DNA of 9,882 nt from an uncultured Prevotella sp. (GCA_900765465.1 CAAFRM010000320.1:1-9882), one strand, 5' to 3'; positions 1 to 6,370 are shown, counted from the first letter of the stretch. A program made the numbers and translations. The notes: generated by a model from the letters alone, not told the origin.

Positions 1-747
1 GCGAACAACTTGAACTTGACCATCGCATTGAACCGTACATCAACCGACAACCAGCTCTTCCCACGTCGTGGTTCAGAGTTTGAGGCAAGCGTGAACCTTA
101 CTCCACCTTGGAGTGCGTTCGACAACAAGGATTACAAGAACCTCGCCAACAACTCCAAGTCTCCAACCTACTCTGAGGAGCAGCAGGAGAAGTATCGCTG
201 GATTGAGTACCACAAGTGGAAGTTCAAGGCAAAGACCTATACCGCATTGACAAGCGGTCAGAAGTGTTTCGTCTTGATGACCCGCGTAGAGCTCGGTCTG
301 CTCGGTGCTTACAACAAGTACAAGAAGAGTCCATTCGAGACCTACTATGTGGGTGGTGACGGTATGAGCGGTTACTCATCTTACTATGGTGAGGAGACCA
401 TCGGACTCCGCGGTTACGAGAACGGTTCCGTATCTTATACCCGCAACACCGGTTACTATGCTTATGCCTACGACCGTTTCTCACTGGAGCTGCGTTATCC
501 ATTCCTCCTGGGCAATACCACTATCTATGGTTTGACCTTCGTAGAGGCAGGTAATGCATGGTATGACACCAAGGACTTCAACCCATTCAGCATGAAGCGC
601 AGTGCCGGTGTAGGTGTGCGTATCTTCCTGCCAATGGTTGGTTTGATGGGTATCGACTGGGCTTACGGTTTCGACAAGGTATGGAACGGCAGCCAGTATA
701 AGAAGGGTGGAAGCCAGTTCCACTTCATCTTGGGTCAGGAATTCTAA
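1..747 (+). CDS. bamA: BamA outer-membrane assembly factor, C-terminal beta-barrel part (5' end outside window)
   Basis: The reading frame is open from base 1, so this is the last 248 codons of a longer gene. The sequence has the alternating aromatic pattern of outer-membrane beta-strands and ends in Phe (GQEF), the usual barrel-end signal. Fragment residues 134-140 read IGLRGYE, matching the conserved (V/I)RG(F/Y) motif of loop 6 in the Omp85/BamA family; the Arg is residue 137. BamA inserts and folds beta-barrel proteins in the outer membrane; the POTRA domains would lie upstream of the window. The next gene starts 11 bases after the stop and encodes a Skp-like chaperone, the classical BamA neighbour, which supports BamA over TamA or another Omp85 member. 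Loop regions are long and rich in Tyr, Asn and Lys, as in Bacteroidota barrels. Confidence 0.88.
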   Translation, partial: ANNLNLTIALNRTSTDNQLFPRRGSEFEASVNLTPPWSAFDNKDYKNLANNSKSPTYSEEQQEKYRWIEYHKWKFKAKTYTALTSGQKCFVLMTRVELGLLGAYNKYKKSPFETYYVGGDGMSGYSSYYGEETIGLRGYENGSVSYTRNTGYYAYAYDRFSLELRYPFLLGNTTIYGLTFVEAGNAWYDTKDFNPFSMKRSAGVGVRIFLPMVGLMGIDWAYGFDKVWNGSQYKKGGSQFHFILGQEF

Positions 748-758
748 AAACGGATTTT

Positions 759-1274
759 ATGAAGAAAATAGTATTGATGCTGATGATGGCTGTAGCAGCC
801 ATCTCAGCACATGCACAGAAATATGCATTGGTAGATATGGAGTACATCCTGAAGAATGTACCCGCCTACGAGCGTGCCAACGAACAGTTGAACCAGGTGA
901 GCCGCAAGTGGCAGGCCGAGGTAGAGGCCATCAACCTGGAGGCAAGTACCCTGTATAAGAACTATCAGAACGAGGTGGTCTTCCTCTCTCAGGAGCAGAA
1001 GAAAGCCAAGCAGGATGCCATCATGCAGAAAGAGAAGGAAGCCAGCGACCTGAAGAAGAAATACTTCGGAGCCGAGGGCGACCTCTACAAGATGCGCGAG
1101 GCACTGATGGGGCCTATCCAGGAGGAGATATACAACGCCGTGAAGGAAATCTCCGACCTACGCGGCTACTCGCTTGTTATCGACAGAGCCAGCAACAATG
1201 GAATCATCTTCGGATCGCCAAAAATAGACATCAGCAACGAAGTATTGCAGAAATTAGGCTATTCTAACAAGTAA
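759..1274 (+). CDS. Skp/OmpH-family periplasmic chaperone (copy 1)
   Basis: 171 aa. Residues 1-19 form a signal peptide (MKK, hydrophobic core, AHA before Q20). The mature part begins KYALVDMEYIL, the usual OmpH start (a beta-strand then 'the day/gene' helix), continues as a charged helical, coiled-coil-like region at about 35-125 rich in Lys, Glu and Gln, and ends with a small strand region at about 137-155 (YSLVIDRAS, GIIFG). Skp proteins are trimeric 'jellyfish' chaperones that hold unfolded outer-membrane proteins in the periplasm before BamA takes them. The gene lies 11 bases after bamA and is probably co-transcribed with it. It ends with two stop codons in tandem (TAATAA). The family call is firm; whether this copy or a neighbour is the functional Skp cannot be told from sequence. 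Confidence 0.9.
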   Translation: MKKIVLMLMMAVAAISAHAQKYALVDMEYILKNVPAYERANEQLNQVSRKWQAEVEAINLEASTLYKNYQNEVVFLSQEQKKAKQDAIMQKEKEASDLKKKYFGAEGDLYKMREALMGPIQEEIYNAVKEISDLRGYSLVIDRASNNGIIFGSPKIDISNEVLQKLGYSNK

Positions 1275-1296
1275 TAAATATTATTCAAGCAAATAA

Positions 1297-1330
1297 TTTA
1301 GGTTATTTCGAGAAATAATTGTATATTTGC
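1297..1330 (+). promoter_or_regulatory. Putative Bacteroidota-type promoter of the second ompH gene
   Basis: TATATTTG at 1322-1329, followed by C, matches the Bacteroidota -7 box TAnnTTTG exactly. A weak -33-like TTTA lies at 1297-1300, 21 bases upstream. The octamer AAATAATT occurs twice, at 1291-1298 and 1313-1320, 22 bp apart (about two helical turns), and flanks this interval; it could be a binding site or AT-rich chance. Transcription would start roughly 4-8 bases after the box, giving a leader of about 70 bases. Confidence 0.7.
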
Positions 1331-1340
1331 AGCCGAAAAG

Positions 1341-1369
1341 AAAGAGCGCGGCTCTAAACAGAGCTCTTT
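1341..1369 (+). promoter_or_regulatory. Structured 5' leader of the second ompH gene with competing hairpins
   Basis: AAAGAGC (1341-1347) can pair with GCTCTTT (1363-1369). The middle segment GCTCT (1351-1355) can instead pair upstream with AGAGC (1343-1347; 3-base loop) or downstream with AGAGC (1360-1364; 4-base loop). These pairings exclude each other. The element lies between the predicted transcription start and the A-rich stretch before the start codon. It could stabilise the mRNA or act as a switch; no known riboswitch class is recognised. Confidence 0.4.
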
Positions 1370-1408
1370 ACGAACAAAGAATAATAATTAAAAAAGGATA
1401 AAACAGAA

Positions 1409-1894
1409 ATGAAAAAGCTTATTTTAATGTTGATGCTTTGTGCACCAATGACAATGATGGCTCAGAAGTTTGGCAAGGTTAACACCCAGCAGATTATGCA
1501 GTCTTTGCCTGACGTAGCTAAGGCTAATGGCGAGATGGAAGCTCTCCAGAAGCAGAAGGAAAACGAACTGAAATCTATGCAGGATGAGTTGCAGCGCAAG
1601 GCTGACGAGTTCCAGAAGGGTGCAAGCACCATGAACGCTACTGCCAAGCAGCAGAAGGAGACAGAGCTCCAGACTCTGCAGCAGAAGATTCAGCAGGCTT
1701 ACCAGGACGGTCAGCAGGAGTTGCAGAAGAAGAGCAGCGAGCTGATGCAGCCTATCATCGCCAAGGTGCGTGCAGCTATCGAGGCTGTGGGCAAGGCTGG
1801 CAACTATACATACATCATGGAGGATGGCACTGCTATCTATACCGGCGCCAACGTGGTGGATGTAACCAAGGAAGTACAGTCTAAGATTAAGTAA
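1409..1894 (+). CDS. Skp/OmpH-family periplasmic chaperone (copy 2)
   Basis: 161 aa. A signal peptide covers residues 1-18 (MKK, core LILMLML, MMA before Q19). The mature protein begins KFGKVNTQQIMQSLP, the canonical OmpH opening. Residues about 38-120 are a long Gln/Lys/Glu-rich coiled coil, followed by a C-terminal strand region (YTYIMEDG at about 133-140) and an amphipathic tail. This is the most typical Skp-like copy of the three. It has its own promoter-like box and leader upstream and a strong hairpin 29 bases after the stop, so it may form a short monocistronic transcript at a higher level than its neighbours. Cys11 lies inside the signal peptide and is not in a lipobox, so a lipoprotein is unlikely. 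The role as a holdase for outer-membrane proteins follows from the family. Confidence 0.9.
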   Translation: MKKLILMLMLCAPMTMMAQKFGKVNTQQIMQSLPDVAKANGEMEALQKQKENELKSMQDELQRKADEFQKGASTMNATAKQQKETELQTLQQKIQQAYQDGQQELQKKSSELMQPIIAKVRAAIEAVGKAGNYTYIMEDGTAIYTGANVVDVTKEVQSKIK

Positions 1895-1922
1895 TCCAAC
1901 GTAAGTATTACGATAATGAAGC

Positions 1923-1955
1923 TAAGGGCAGGCACAAGTGCCTGCCCTTATTTAT
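1923..1955 (+). terminator. Strong hairpin terminator after the second ompH gene
   Basis: TAAGGGCAGGCAC (1923-1935) and GTGCCTGCCCTTA (1938-1950) are perfect inverted arms, 13 bases each with two bases between. The realistic fold is a 12-bp GC-rich stem with a CAAG loop. It is followed by a T-rich stretch (TTTATC). It lies 29 bases after the stop of copy 2. The U-run is short, so it could also act as a 3' stabiliser or a partial terminator. Confidence 0.75.
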
Positions 1956-2004
1956 CATCTAGCACATCTATTCACAAAAATAATCAAATAAGGTATCACG
2001 CATT

Positions 2005-2556
2005 ATGAAAAAGAATCTCTTATTTTTGGCTTTCGCTCTTGTTGCCCTCTCGGCTTCTGCACAGCAGAGCCAGGCAGAGGAAACACAACCGGCTGCCGTG
2101 GCTGCACAGCCAGCATGGCGTTTTGGCTACTTCAGCTTTGAGCAGGTTTTTCATACCATGCCTGGTTATGCCATAGCCAAGCATAATATGGACGAACTGC
2201 GCACAAAGTATGATGAAGAGACCAAGCGCGTGGAGAATGAGTTTAACAGCAAGTACGAGGAGTTTCTCGATGGCCAGCGCTCTTATGCCAAGACAATCCT
2301 GGAAAAGCGCCAGGCTGAACTGCGTGAACTGATGGAGAAGAACATCGCCTTCAAGGCTGAGGCTAACCGACTTCTGAAGCAGGCTGAGGACGAGGCTTTC
2401 GCTCCGCTCAAGGCAAAGGTGAACGAGGAGGCTCAGAAGATGGGTAAGGAGAAGGGATTCGCCTTCATCCTCAATACCGACAACAATGCCGCTCCTTATC
2501 TCAATGCCGAGATGGGCGAGGATATTACAGCTGCGCTGGAGGAGAAACTGAAATGA
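2005..2556 (+). CDS. Skp/OmpH-family periplasmic chaperone (copy 3, with N-terminal linker)
   Basis: 183 aa. The signal peptide is at 1-19 (ASA before Q20). Unlike the other copies, the mature protein starts with a low-complexity linker of about 18 residues (Gln, Ala, Glu, Pro) before the OmpH opening WRFGYFSFEQVFHTMPGY at about 38-55. A charged helical region covers about 58-148, and a C-terminal strand region reads FAFILNTD at about 152-159. It follows the strong hairpin, and no TAnnTTTG box was seen in 1951-2004, so expression may depend on read-through. Its stop overlaps the murI start in ATGA, which suggests translational coupling. Function by family: periplasmic holdase; the linker's role is unknown. 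Confidence 0.87.
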   Translation: MKKNLLFLAFALVALSASAQQSQAEETQPAAVAAQPAWRFGYFSFEQVFHTMPGYAIAKHNMDELRTKYDEETKRVENEFNSKYEEFLDGQRSYAKTILEKRQAELRELMEKNIAFKAEANRLLKQAEDEAFAPLKAKVNEEAQKMGKEKGFAFILNTDNNAAPYLNAEMGEDITAALEEKLK

Positions 2557-3389
2557 TGCTGCCTTCCAATCCCGGACCTATCGGAATCTTTGACTCCGGA
2601 TATGGCGGCCTCACCATCCTGCATGGTCTGCGCCAGATGTTGCCACAGTATGACTACATGTACCTGGGCGACAACGCCCGTGCGCCTTACGGATCGCGCT
2701 CGTTCGAGGTGGTGTATAAGTTTACCCGCCAGGCTGTGCTGAAGCTTTTTTCCATGGGATGCCATCTGGTAATCTTGGGTTGCAATACGGCTTCGGCTAA
2801 GGCGCTGCGCTCTATTCAGCAGAGAGACATCCCGGAACTGGACCCTGACCGCCGCGTGCTGGGCATCATCCGTCCTACCGCCGAGGTGATAGGTACACTG
2901 ACCAAGAGTCGCCACGTGGGCATCCTTGCCACCGAGGGAACCATCAAGAGCGAGAGCTACAAGATGGAGATAGGAAAGCTGTGGCCTGATATCCAGGTAA
3001 GCGGAGTGGCTTGTCCGCTCTGGGCAGCTATCGTTGAGGCAAACGAGGCTGACAGCCCTGGTGCTGATTATTTCGTGAAGAAGCGCATCGACCAGCTGAT
3101 GCGCATGGATGAGGACATCGATACCATCATCCTGGGTTGCACCCATTATCCACTGCTCATGAGCAGCATCGTGAAGAATCTTCCCGATGGCGTGAGAGTG
3201 GTACCACAGGGACAGTATGTGGCAAACAGCCTGAAGGATTACCTGAAGCGACATCCTAAGATGGAGCAGATGATAACCCACAATGGCACATGCCAGTATC
3301 TGACAACGGAAAGTGAGGAAAAGTTCAAGGAGTCGGCGCTGATATTCCTGCATGAGCAGGTGGACGTGACGCACGTGGACCTTGAATAG
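2553..3389 (+). CDS. murI: Glutamate racemase
   Basis: 278 aa, normal length. MurI interconverts L- and D-glutamate in the cytoplasm and supplies D-Glu for the peptidoglycan stem peptide. The N-terminal motif GIFDSGYGGL (11-20) gives the catalytic Asp14-Ser15; YLGDNARAPYG is at 37-47. The two catalytic cysteines are Cys77 in GCNTAS and Cys196 in GCTHYPLL, so the active site is intact. The start ATG overlaps the stop of the third ompH gene by 4 bases; a second ATG three bases later is possible and would change little. The placement after ompH genes is known in Bacteroidota. The stop codon TAG lies inside the first unit of the heptamer repeat that follows. Confidence 0.96.
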   Translation: MMLPSNPGPIGIFDSGYGGLTILHGLRQMLPQYDYMYLGDNARAPYGSRSFEVVYKFTRQAVLKLFSMGCHLVILGCNTASAKALRSIQQRDIPELDPDRRVLGIIRPTAEVIGTLTKSRHVGILATEGTIKSESYKMEIGKLWPDIQVSGVACPLWAAIVEANEADSPGADYFVKKRIDQLMRMDEDIDTIILGCTHYPLLMSSIVKNLPDGVRVVPQGQYVANSLKDYLKRHPKMEQMITHNGTCQYLTTESEEKFKESALIFLHEQVDVTHVDLE

Positions 3390-3420
3390 TTGATAATTTA
3401 TAGTTAATAGTTTATAGTTA
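3386..3420. repeat. Heptamer tandem repeat, 5 x 7 bp (ATAGTTn), filling the murI-rbfA gap
   Basis: Units start at 3386, 3393, 3400, 3407 and 3414. Four read ATAGTT plus one variable base; the second is ATAATT. The first unit contains the murI stop (3387-3389) and the last base of the fifth unit is the A of the rbfA ATG. The intergenic space is therefore wholly repeat. From memory, similar AT-rich heptamer runs recur between genes in Prevotella and Bacteroides genomes. Confidence 0.8.
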
Positions 3421-3755
3421 TGCAAGAAACAAGACAAAACCGTATATCAAGACTTCTCCAGAAGGAGTTGAGTCTTATCTTCCAGTCACAGACCCGCATG
3501 ATGCACGGCGTGATGGTAAGTGTAACCAAGGTAAGAGTGAGTCCAGACCTCAGCATCTGCACCGCTTACCTCAGCGTGTTCCCATCTGAGAAGGGTGAGG
3601 AGATTCTGAAGAACATCAATGCCAACGAGAAGACTATCCGCTTCGACTTGGGCAGAAAGGTGAGAAACCAGCTGCGCATCATTCCAGAGCTCCGCTTCTT
3701 CCTGGACGACAGTCTGGATTACCTGGAGCACATCGACGAACTCTTGAAGAAGTAA
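3420..3755 (+). CDS. rbfA: 30S ribosome-binding factor A
   Basis: 111 aa, normal for RbfA. The protein is a single KH-type domain that binds the 30S subunit near the 5' end of 16S rRNA and helps late maturation, notably in the cold. Family features seen are the N-terminal helix RQNRISRLLQKELSLIF (about 5-21), the segment VTKVRVSPDLSICTAYLSVF at about 35-54, and the C-terminal ELRFFLDDSLDY (about 90-101). The start ATG directly abuts the heptamer repeat, and no Shine-Dalgarno is visible. It is probably read with murI, 30 bases away. A strong hairpin lies 22 bases after the stop, before the permease gene. Confidence 0.93.
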   Translation: MQETRQNRISRLLQKELSLIFQSQTRMMHGVMVSVTKVRVSPDLSICTAYLSVFPSEKGEEILKNINANEKTIRFDLGRKVRNQLRIIPELRFFLDDSLDYLEHIDELLKK

Positions 3756-3777
3756 AAGAGAGAACTGAAAGATTGAA

Positions 3778-3813
3778 GGGAGTTAAGGAGTTATGACAAC
3801 TGCCTTGACTCCC
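3778..3813 (+). terminator. Palindromic hairpin between rbfA and the permease gene
   Basis: GGGAGTTAAGG (3778-3788) pairs with CCTTGACTCCC (3803-3813) through 11 positions with one G-U pair. An inner AGTT/AACT adds four more pairs around a 5-base loop, with one bulged G. The sequence after it is AT-rich but has no real T-run, so it may be an attenuator, a processing or stability hairpin, or a dispersed palindrome rather than a simple terminator. Confidence 0.55.
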
Positions 3814-3839
3814 TATATTATATAAATGAAGTAAGACAA

Positions 3840-5069
3840 ATGAATTTTCCATTCTTTATAGCTCGCAGGTATCTCTTTTCCAAGAAGAGTACGCACGTCA
3901 TCAACGTCATCAGTTCTGTTTCGGTGATTGGTGTGGCGGTGGCTACGATGGCGCTGGTCATCGTATTGAGCGTGTTCAACGGCTTTCACGACCTGGTGGC
4001 ATCGCTCTTTACCAGTTTCGACCCGCAGCTCAAGGTGATGCCGGTGGAGGGAAAGACGGTGCCTGCCGACGACCCGATACTGACGAAGATACGCCAGTTG
4101 CCACAGGTGGACGTGGCTACGGAAACCGTAGAGGACCAGGCACTGGCTATCTATGCCGACCGACAGACAATGGTGAAGATCAAGGGCGTGGATGATAACT
4201 TTGCAGAGTTATCGCATATCAACGATATTCTTTATGGCGATGGAAGCTTTTCGCTCCGTGCTGCCAACCTGCAGTATGGTACGGTGGGCATCCGTCTGGC
4301 TCAGACGCTGGGCATCGGGGCAAGATGGGATGGCTTTCTGAAGATTTATGCGCCTAAGAAGGAAGGACAGCTCGACATGATGAGTCCGGGCGATGGTTTC
4401 GTGGCCGATTCGCTGGTATCGCCGGGTGTGCTCTTCGCCGTGAAGCAGTCGAAATACGACCAGAATTACATCATCACTTCCATTTCCTTTGCCCGCAACC
4501 TCTTTGACCAGCAGGGCATGCTCTCCGACCTGGAAATCAGACTGAAGGAGGGCAGCGACCTGCAGGCGGTGAAGGCAGAGATGCAGCAGATAGCAGGCAA
4601 CAAATACAAGGTGCTTGATAGATTCGAGCAGCAGGAGGATACATTCAAGATTATGCAGATAGAGAAACTGATGGCGTATATCTTCCTGACCTTTATCCTG
4701 GTGGTGGCATGTTTCAACATCATCGGTTCGCTCTCGATGCTGATCATCGACAAGAAGAACGATGTTGTGACGTTGAGAAATCTGGGTGCCAACGACAAGC
4801 AGATAACGCATGTCTTCCTTTTTGAGGGAAGAATGATAGCCGTGATTGGTGCCGTGATAGGCATCGGACTGGGCTTGCTGCTCTGCTGGCTGCAGCAGCA
4901 GTATGGCTTTGTGAGATTGGGCGATTCAGAAGGTTCGTTTATCGTTGATGCCTATCCGGTGAGCGTTCACTATACGGATGTGGCAATCATCTTCGTAACG
5001 GTCATCGCCGTGGGCTGGCTTTCAGTCTGGTATCCGGTAAGGGCATTGAGCAAGCGTTTGTTGAACTAG
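3840..5069 (+). CDS. FtsX-like ABC permease of the LolC/LolE type
   Basis: 409 aa, the usual length for LolC/LolE. The start FFIARRYLFSKKSTHVINVI is a family hallmark. Predicted membrane segments lie at about 22-46, 277-303, 332-352 and 381-403. A large periplasmic domain spans about 47-275, and the MacB/FtsX-type core includes DVVTLRNLGA (308-317) after TM2. In proteobacteria LolCDE pulls outer-membrane lipoproteins out of the inner membrane and hands them to LolA. The ATPase LolD is not in the window, which is common in Bacteroidota. The single permease gene next to rbfA is a familiar Bacteroidota arrangement and may form a homodimer (inference). Other FtsX-like exporters remain possible, but the N-terminus favours the Lol family. 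Confidence 0.88.
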   Translation: MNFPFFIARRYLFSKKSTHVINVISSVSVIGVAVATMALVIVLSVFNGFHDLVASLFTSFDPQLKVMPVEGKTVPADDPILTKIRQLPQVDVATETVEDQALAIYADRQTMVKIKGVDDNFAELSHINDILYGDGSFSLRAANLQYGTVGIRLAQTLGIGARWDGFLKIYAPKKEGQLDMMSPGDGFVADSLVSPGVLFAVKQSKYDQNYIITSISFARNLFDQQGMLSDLEIRLKEGSDLQAVKAEMQQIAGNKYKVLDRFEQQEDTFKIMQIEKLMAYIFLTFILVVACFNIIGSLSMLIIDKKNDVVTLRNLGANDKQITHVFLFEGRMIAVIGAVIGIGLGLLLCWLQQQYGFVRLGDSEGSFIVDAYPVSVHYTDVAIIFVTVIAVGWLSVWYPVRALSKRLLN

Positions 5070-5110
5070 AAAAAGTATAGGATACAAGAAGATTAGATAT
5101 TATAGGGAAA

Positions 5111-5141
5111 TAAAAAGTCTATCCGGTGTTGCCGGATAGAC
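5111..5141 (-). terminator. Intrinsic terminator of the aroQ / O-methyltransferase operon
   Basis: GTCTATCCGG (5117-5126) and CCGGATAGAC (5132-5141) are a perfect 10-bp stem with a 5-base loop. On the minus strand the stem runs into TTTTTA (5116-5111), the standard layout of a factor-independent terminator. It is part of the larger three-hairpin element. In the plus direction no T-run follows this stem. Confidence 0.75.
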
Positions 5142-5203
5142 GTACGGCAGTGGCGGATGTATGTTCGCCACTGCCGTATTTGTATCCGCCACTGGCGGAT
5201 AGA
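5117..5203. repeat. Three-hairpin palindromic intergenic element with inverted ends
   Basis: Three perfect hairpins lie in a row: 5117-5126/5132-5141 (10 bp), TACGGCAGTGGCG 5143-5155 with CGCCACTGCCGTA 5166-5178 (13 bp), and TATCCGCC 5183-5190 with GGCGGATA 5194-5201 (8 bp). The outer ends TCTATCCG (5118-5125) and CGGATAGA (5196-5203) are also inverted copies. CAGTGGCGGAT (5148-5158) recurs inverted at 5184-5194, linking hairpins 2 and 3. It sits between convergent genes and could end transcription from both sides; the T-run CTTTTAT after 5204 serves the plus strand. Confidence 0.8.
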
Positions 5204-5220
5204 ACTTTTATGGGGAATTC

Positions 5221-5859
5221 TTATTTCTTTCTGATGAGGGTCAAACCATCGCGCAGCGGCAGAATCACCACTTCCACGCGAGGGTCTTGGGCTATCATGT
5301 CGTTGAAGGCACGGATGCCCTTGGTCTGCTGGTCGCGGTCGTAAGCCGGGTCGATGACGTGACCGTCCCACAGGGTGTTATCCGCCAGGATGTATCCTCC
5401 CGGGTTCAGGATGCCCATCACCATCTCGTAAGTTTCGATGTAGGTGCGCTTGTCGCCATCCACGAAAGCCAGGTCGAACATCACACCCAGTTTGGGCGCT
5501 TCAACGTTGGCATCGCCGATGCGGAAATCAATCTTGTCGGCAACATCCGAACCTTCAATCCAAGGGCGGGTGAAATCCTCCATCTCGTCGTTGATTTCAA
5601 AGGTATAGAGCTTGCCGCCCTCCTGCAATCCCTGGGCAAGGCAGATGGCGCTGTAGCCACTGAATGTGCCCACCTCAAGAATATTCTTGGGGCGGACCAT
5701 CTGCACCAGCATCTTGAGCAGTCGGCCCTGGATGTGCCCGCTCGCCATACGTCCGTGGATGGTATGGATGTTGGTGGCACGATAGAGACGGTAGAGATAA
5801 TCACCCTCCGGCTCGATATGCTGGCAGATATATTTGTCGATAAGTTCAGTCTCTGTCAT
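5221..5859 (-). CDS. SAM-dependent class I O-methyltransferase (COMT-like, Methyltransf_3 family)
   Basis: 212 aa, full length. The SAM-binding motif I is at 60-75 (ILEVGTFSGYSAICLA). The acidic residue ending strand 2 is in YTFEIN (Glu88). The metal/substrate region FVDGDKRTY (132-140) and LADNTLWDG (158-166) carry Asp134, Asp160 and Asn161, which match the divalent-metal ligands of the catechol and caffeoyl-CoA O-methyltransferase group. The enzyme probably methylates a hydroxyl group of a small catechol-like molecule, but the substrate in Bacteroidota is unknown to me. The ATG is one base after the aroQ stop, so the two genes are almost certainly co-transcribed. aroQ belongs to the shikimate pathway, which could hint at an aromatic substrate; this is only inference. 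Confidence 0.9.
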   Translation of the reverse strand: MTETELIDKYICQHIEPEGDYLYRLYRATNIHTIHGRMASGHIQGRLLKMLVQMVRPKNILEVGTFSGYSAICLAQGLQEGGKLYTFEINDEMEDFTRPWIEGSDVADKIDFRIGDANVEAPKLGVMFDLAFVDGDKRTYIETYEMVMGILNPGGYILADNTLWDGHVIDPAYDRDQQTKGIRAFNDMIAQDPRVEVVILPLRDGLTLIRKK

Positions 5860-5860
5860 C

Positions 5861-6295
5861 TTACTCCCCGTTTTCCTTCTGTGCTAAGATTCCGGCGATG
5901 GCAAGGTCGTAAGACGCCAGACCAAAGCCGCAGATTACTCCGAGGCAGGCGCAGGAGATGTAAGAATGATGGCGGAACTCCTCACGCTTGTGCACATTCG
6001 AGATGTGAACCTCTACGCAAGGACACTTCAGGCTGCGGATGCAATCCTGCAGGGCAATGCTGGTATGGGTGTAGGCACCGGCGTTGAGCACTACGCCATC
6101 GTAGGAGAAGCCCACTTCCTGCAACTTGTTGATGAGCTCGCCCTCGATGTTGCTCTGGTAATACTCAATCTCCACATCAGGAAACTTAGCCTTCAGCTTA
6201 GGCAGGTAGCTCTCGAAGGAGTTGCTGCCGTAAATGCCTGGTTCGCGGACGCCCAGGAGGTTCAAATTAGGACCATTAATAATCTGTATCTTCAT
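5861..6295 (-). CDS. aroQ: Type II 3-dehydroquinate dehydratase
   Basis: 144 aa, typical of the type II enzyme, which forms dodecamers and dehydrates 3-dehydroquinate to 3-dehydroshikimate in the shikimate pathway. The start at 6295 was chosen because MKIQIINGPNLNLLG is the canonical N-terminus; the frame stays open upstream to 6460, but that part is low-complexity (FLSIFLSIFLS) and arises from the tandem repeat. Active-site residues are present: Arg17 and the catalytic Tyr22 (REPGIYG), Asn71 and His77 (NAGAYTHTS), His97 (EVHISN) and Arg108 (REEFRHHS). It is the first gene of a minus-strand pair with the O-methyltransferase and is divergent from xerD, with overlapping promoter regions. Confidence 0.96.
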   Translation of the reverse strand: MKIQIINGPNLNLLGVREPGIYGSNSFESYLPKLKAKFPDVEIEYYQSNIEGELINKLQEVGFSYDGVVLNAGAYTHTSIALQDCIRSLKCPCVEVHISNVHKREEFRHHSYISCACLGVICGFGLASYDLAIAGILAQKENGE

Positions 6296-6334
6296 AATCA
6301 CATGATTTTTTAAGTCTGTATCGTTTATTTTTTG

Positions 6335-6342
6335 TATCTTTG
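6335..6342 (+). promoter_or_regulatory. Putative -7 box of the xerD promoter
   Basis: TATCTTTG (6335-6342), followed by C, is an exact TAnnTTTG match. A T-run at 6306-6311 lies about where the -33 element would be, but it is not TTTG. Transcription would start close to 6347-6350, almost at the ATG at 6351, and would run across the aroQ promoter. Confidence 0.65.
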
Positions 6343-6358
6343 CAGATGCAATGGGCTG

Positions 6359-6370
6359 GCTGATATCAGC
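6359..6370. promoter_or_regulatory. 12-bp perfect palindrome between two facing promoters (possible operator)
   Basis: GCTGATATCAGC reads the same on both strands. It lies almost midway between the predicted start sites of xerD (about 6349, rightward) and aroQ (about 6376, leftward). A dimeric regulator bound here could affect both. No specific regulator is recognised, and a short palindrome can occur by chance. Confidence 0.4.

Noticed and set aside
5126..5371. Small reading frames across the hairpin element with repeated RQWR-like peptides
   Set aside because: The peptide repeats simply mirror the inverted DNA repeats, and the frames overlap the methyltransferase gene on the other strand; there is no start context or family match.
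6148..6162. AroQ reads QSNIEG where many homologues have QSNHEG
   Set aside because: This position varies in the type II family, and all catalytic residues are present, so loss of activity is not suggested.
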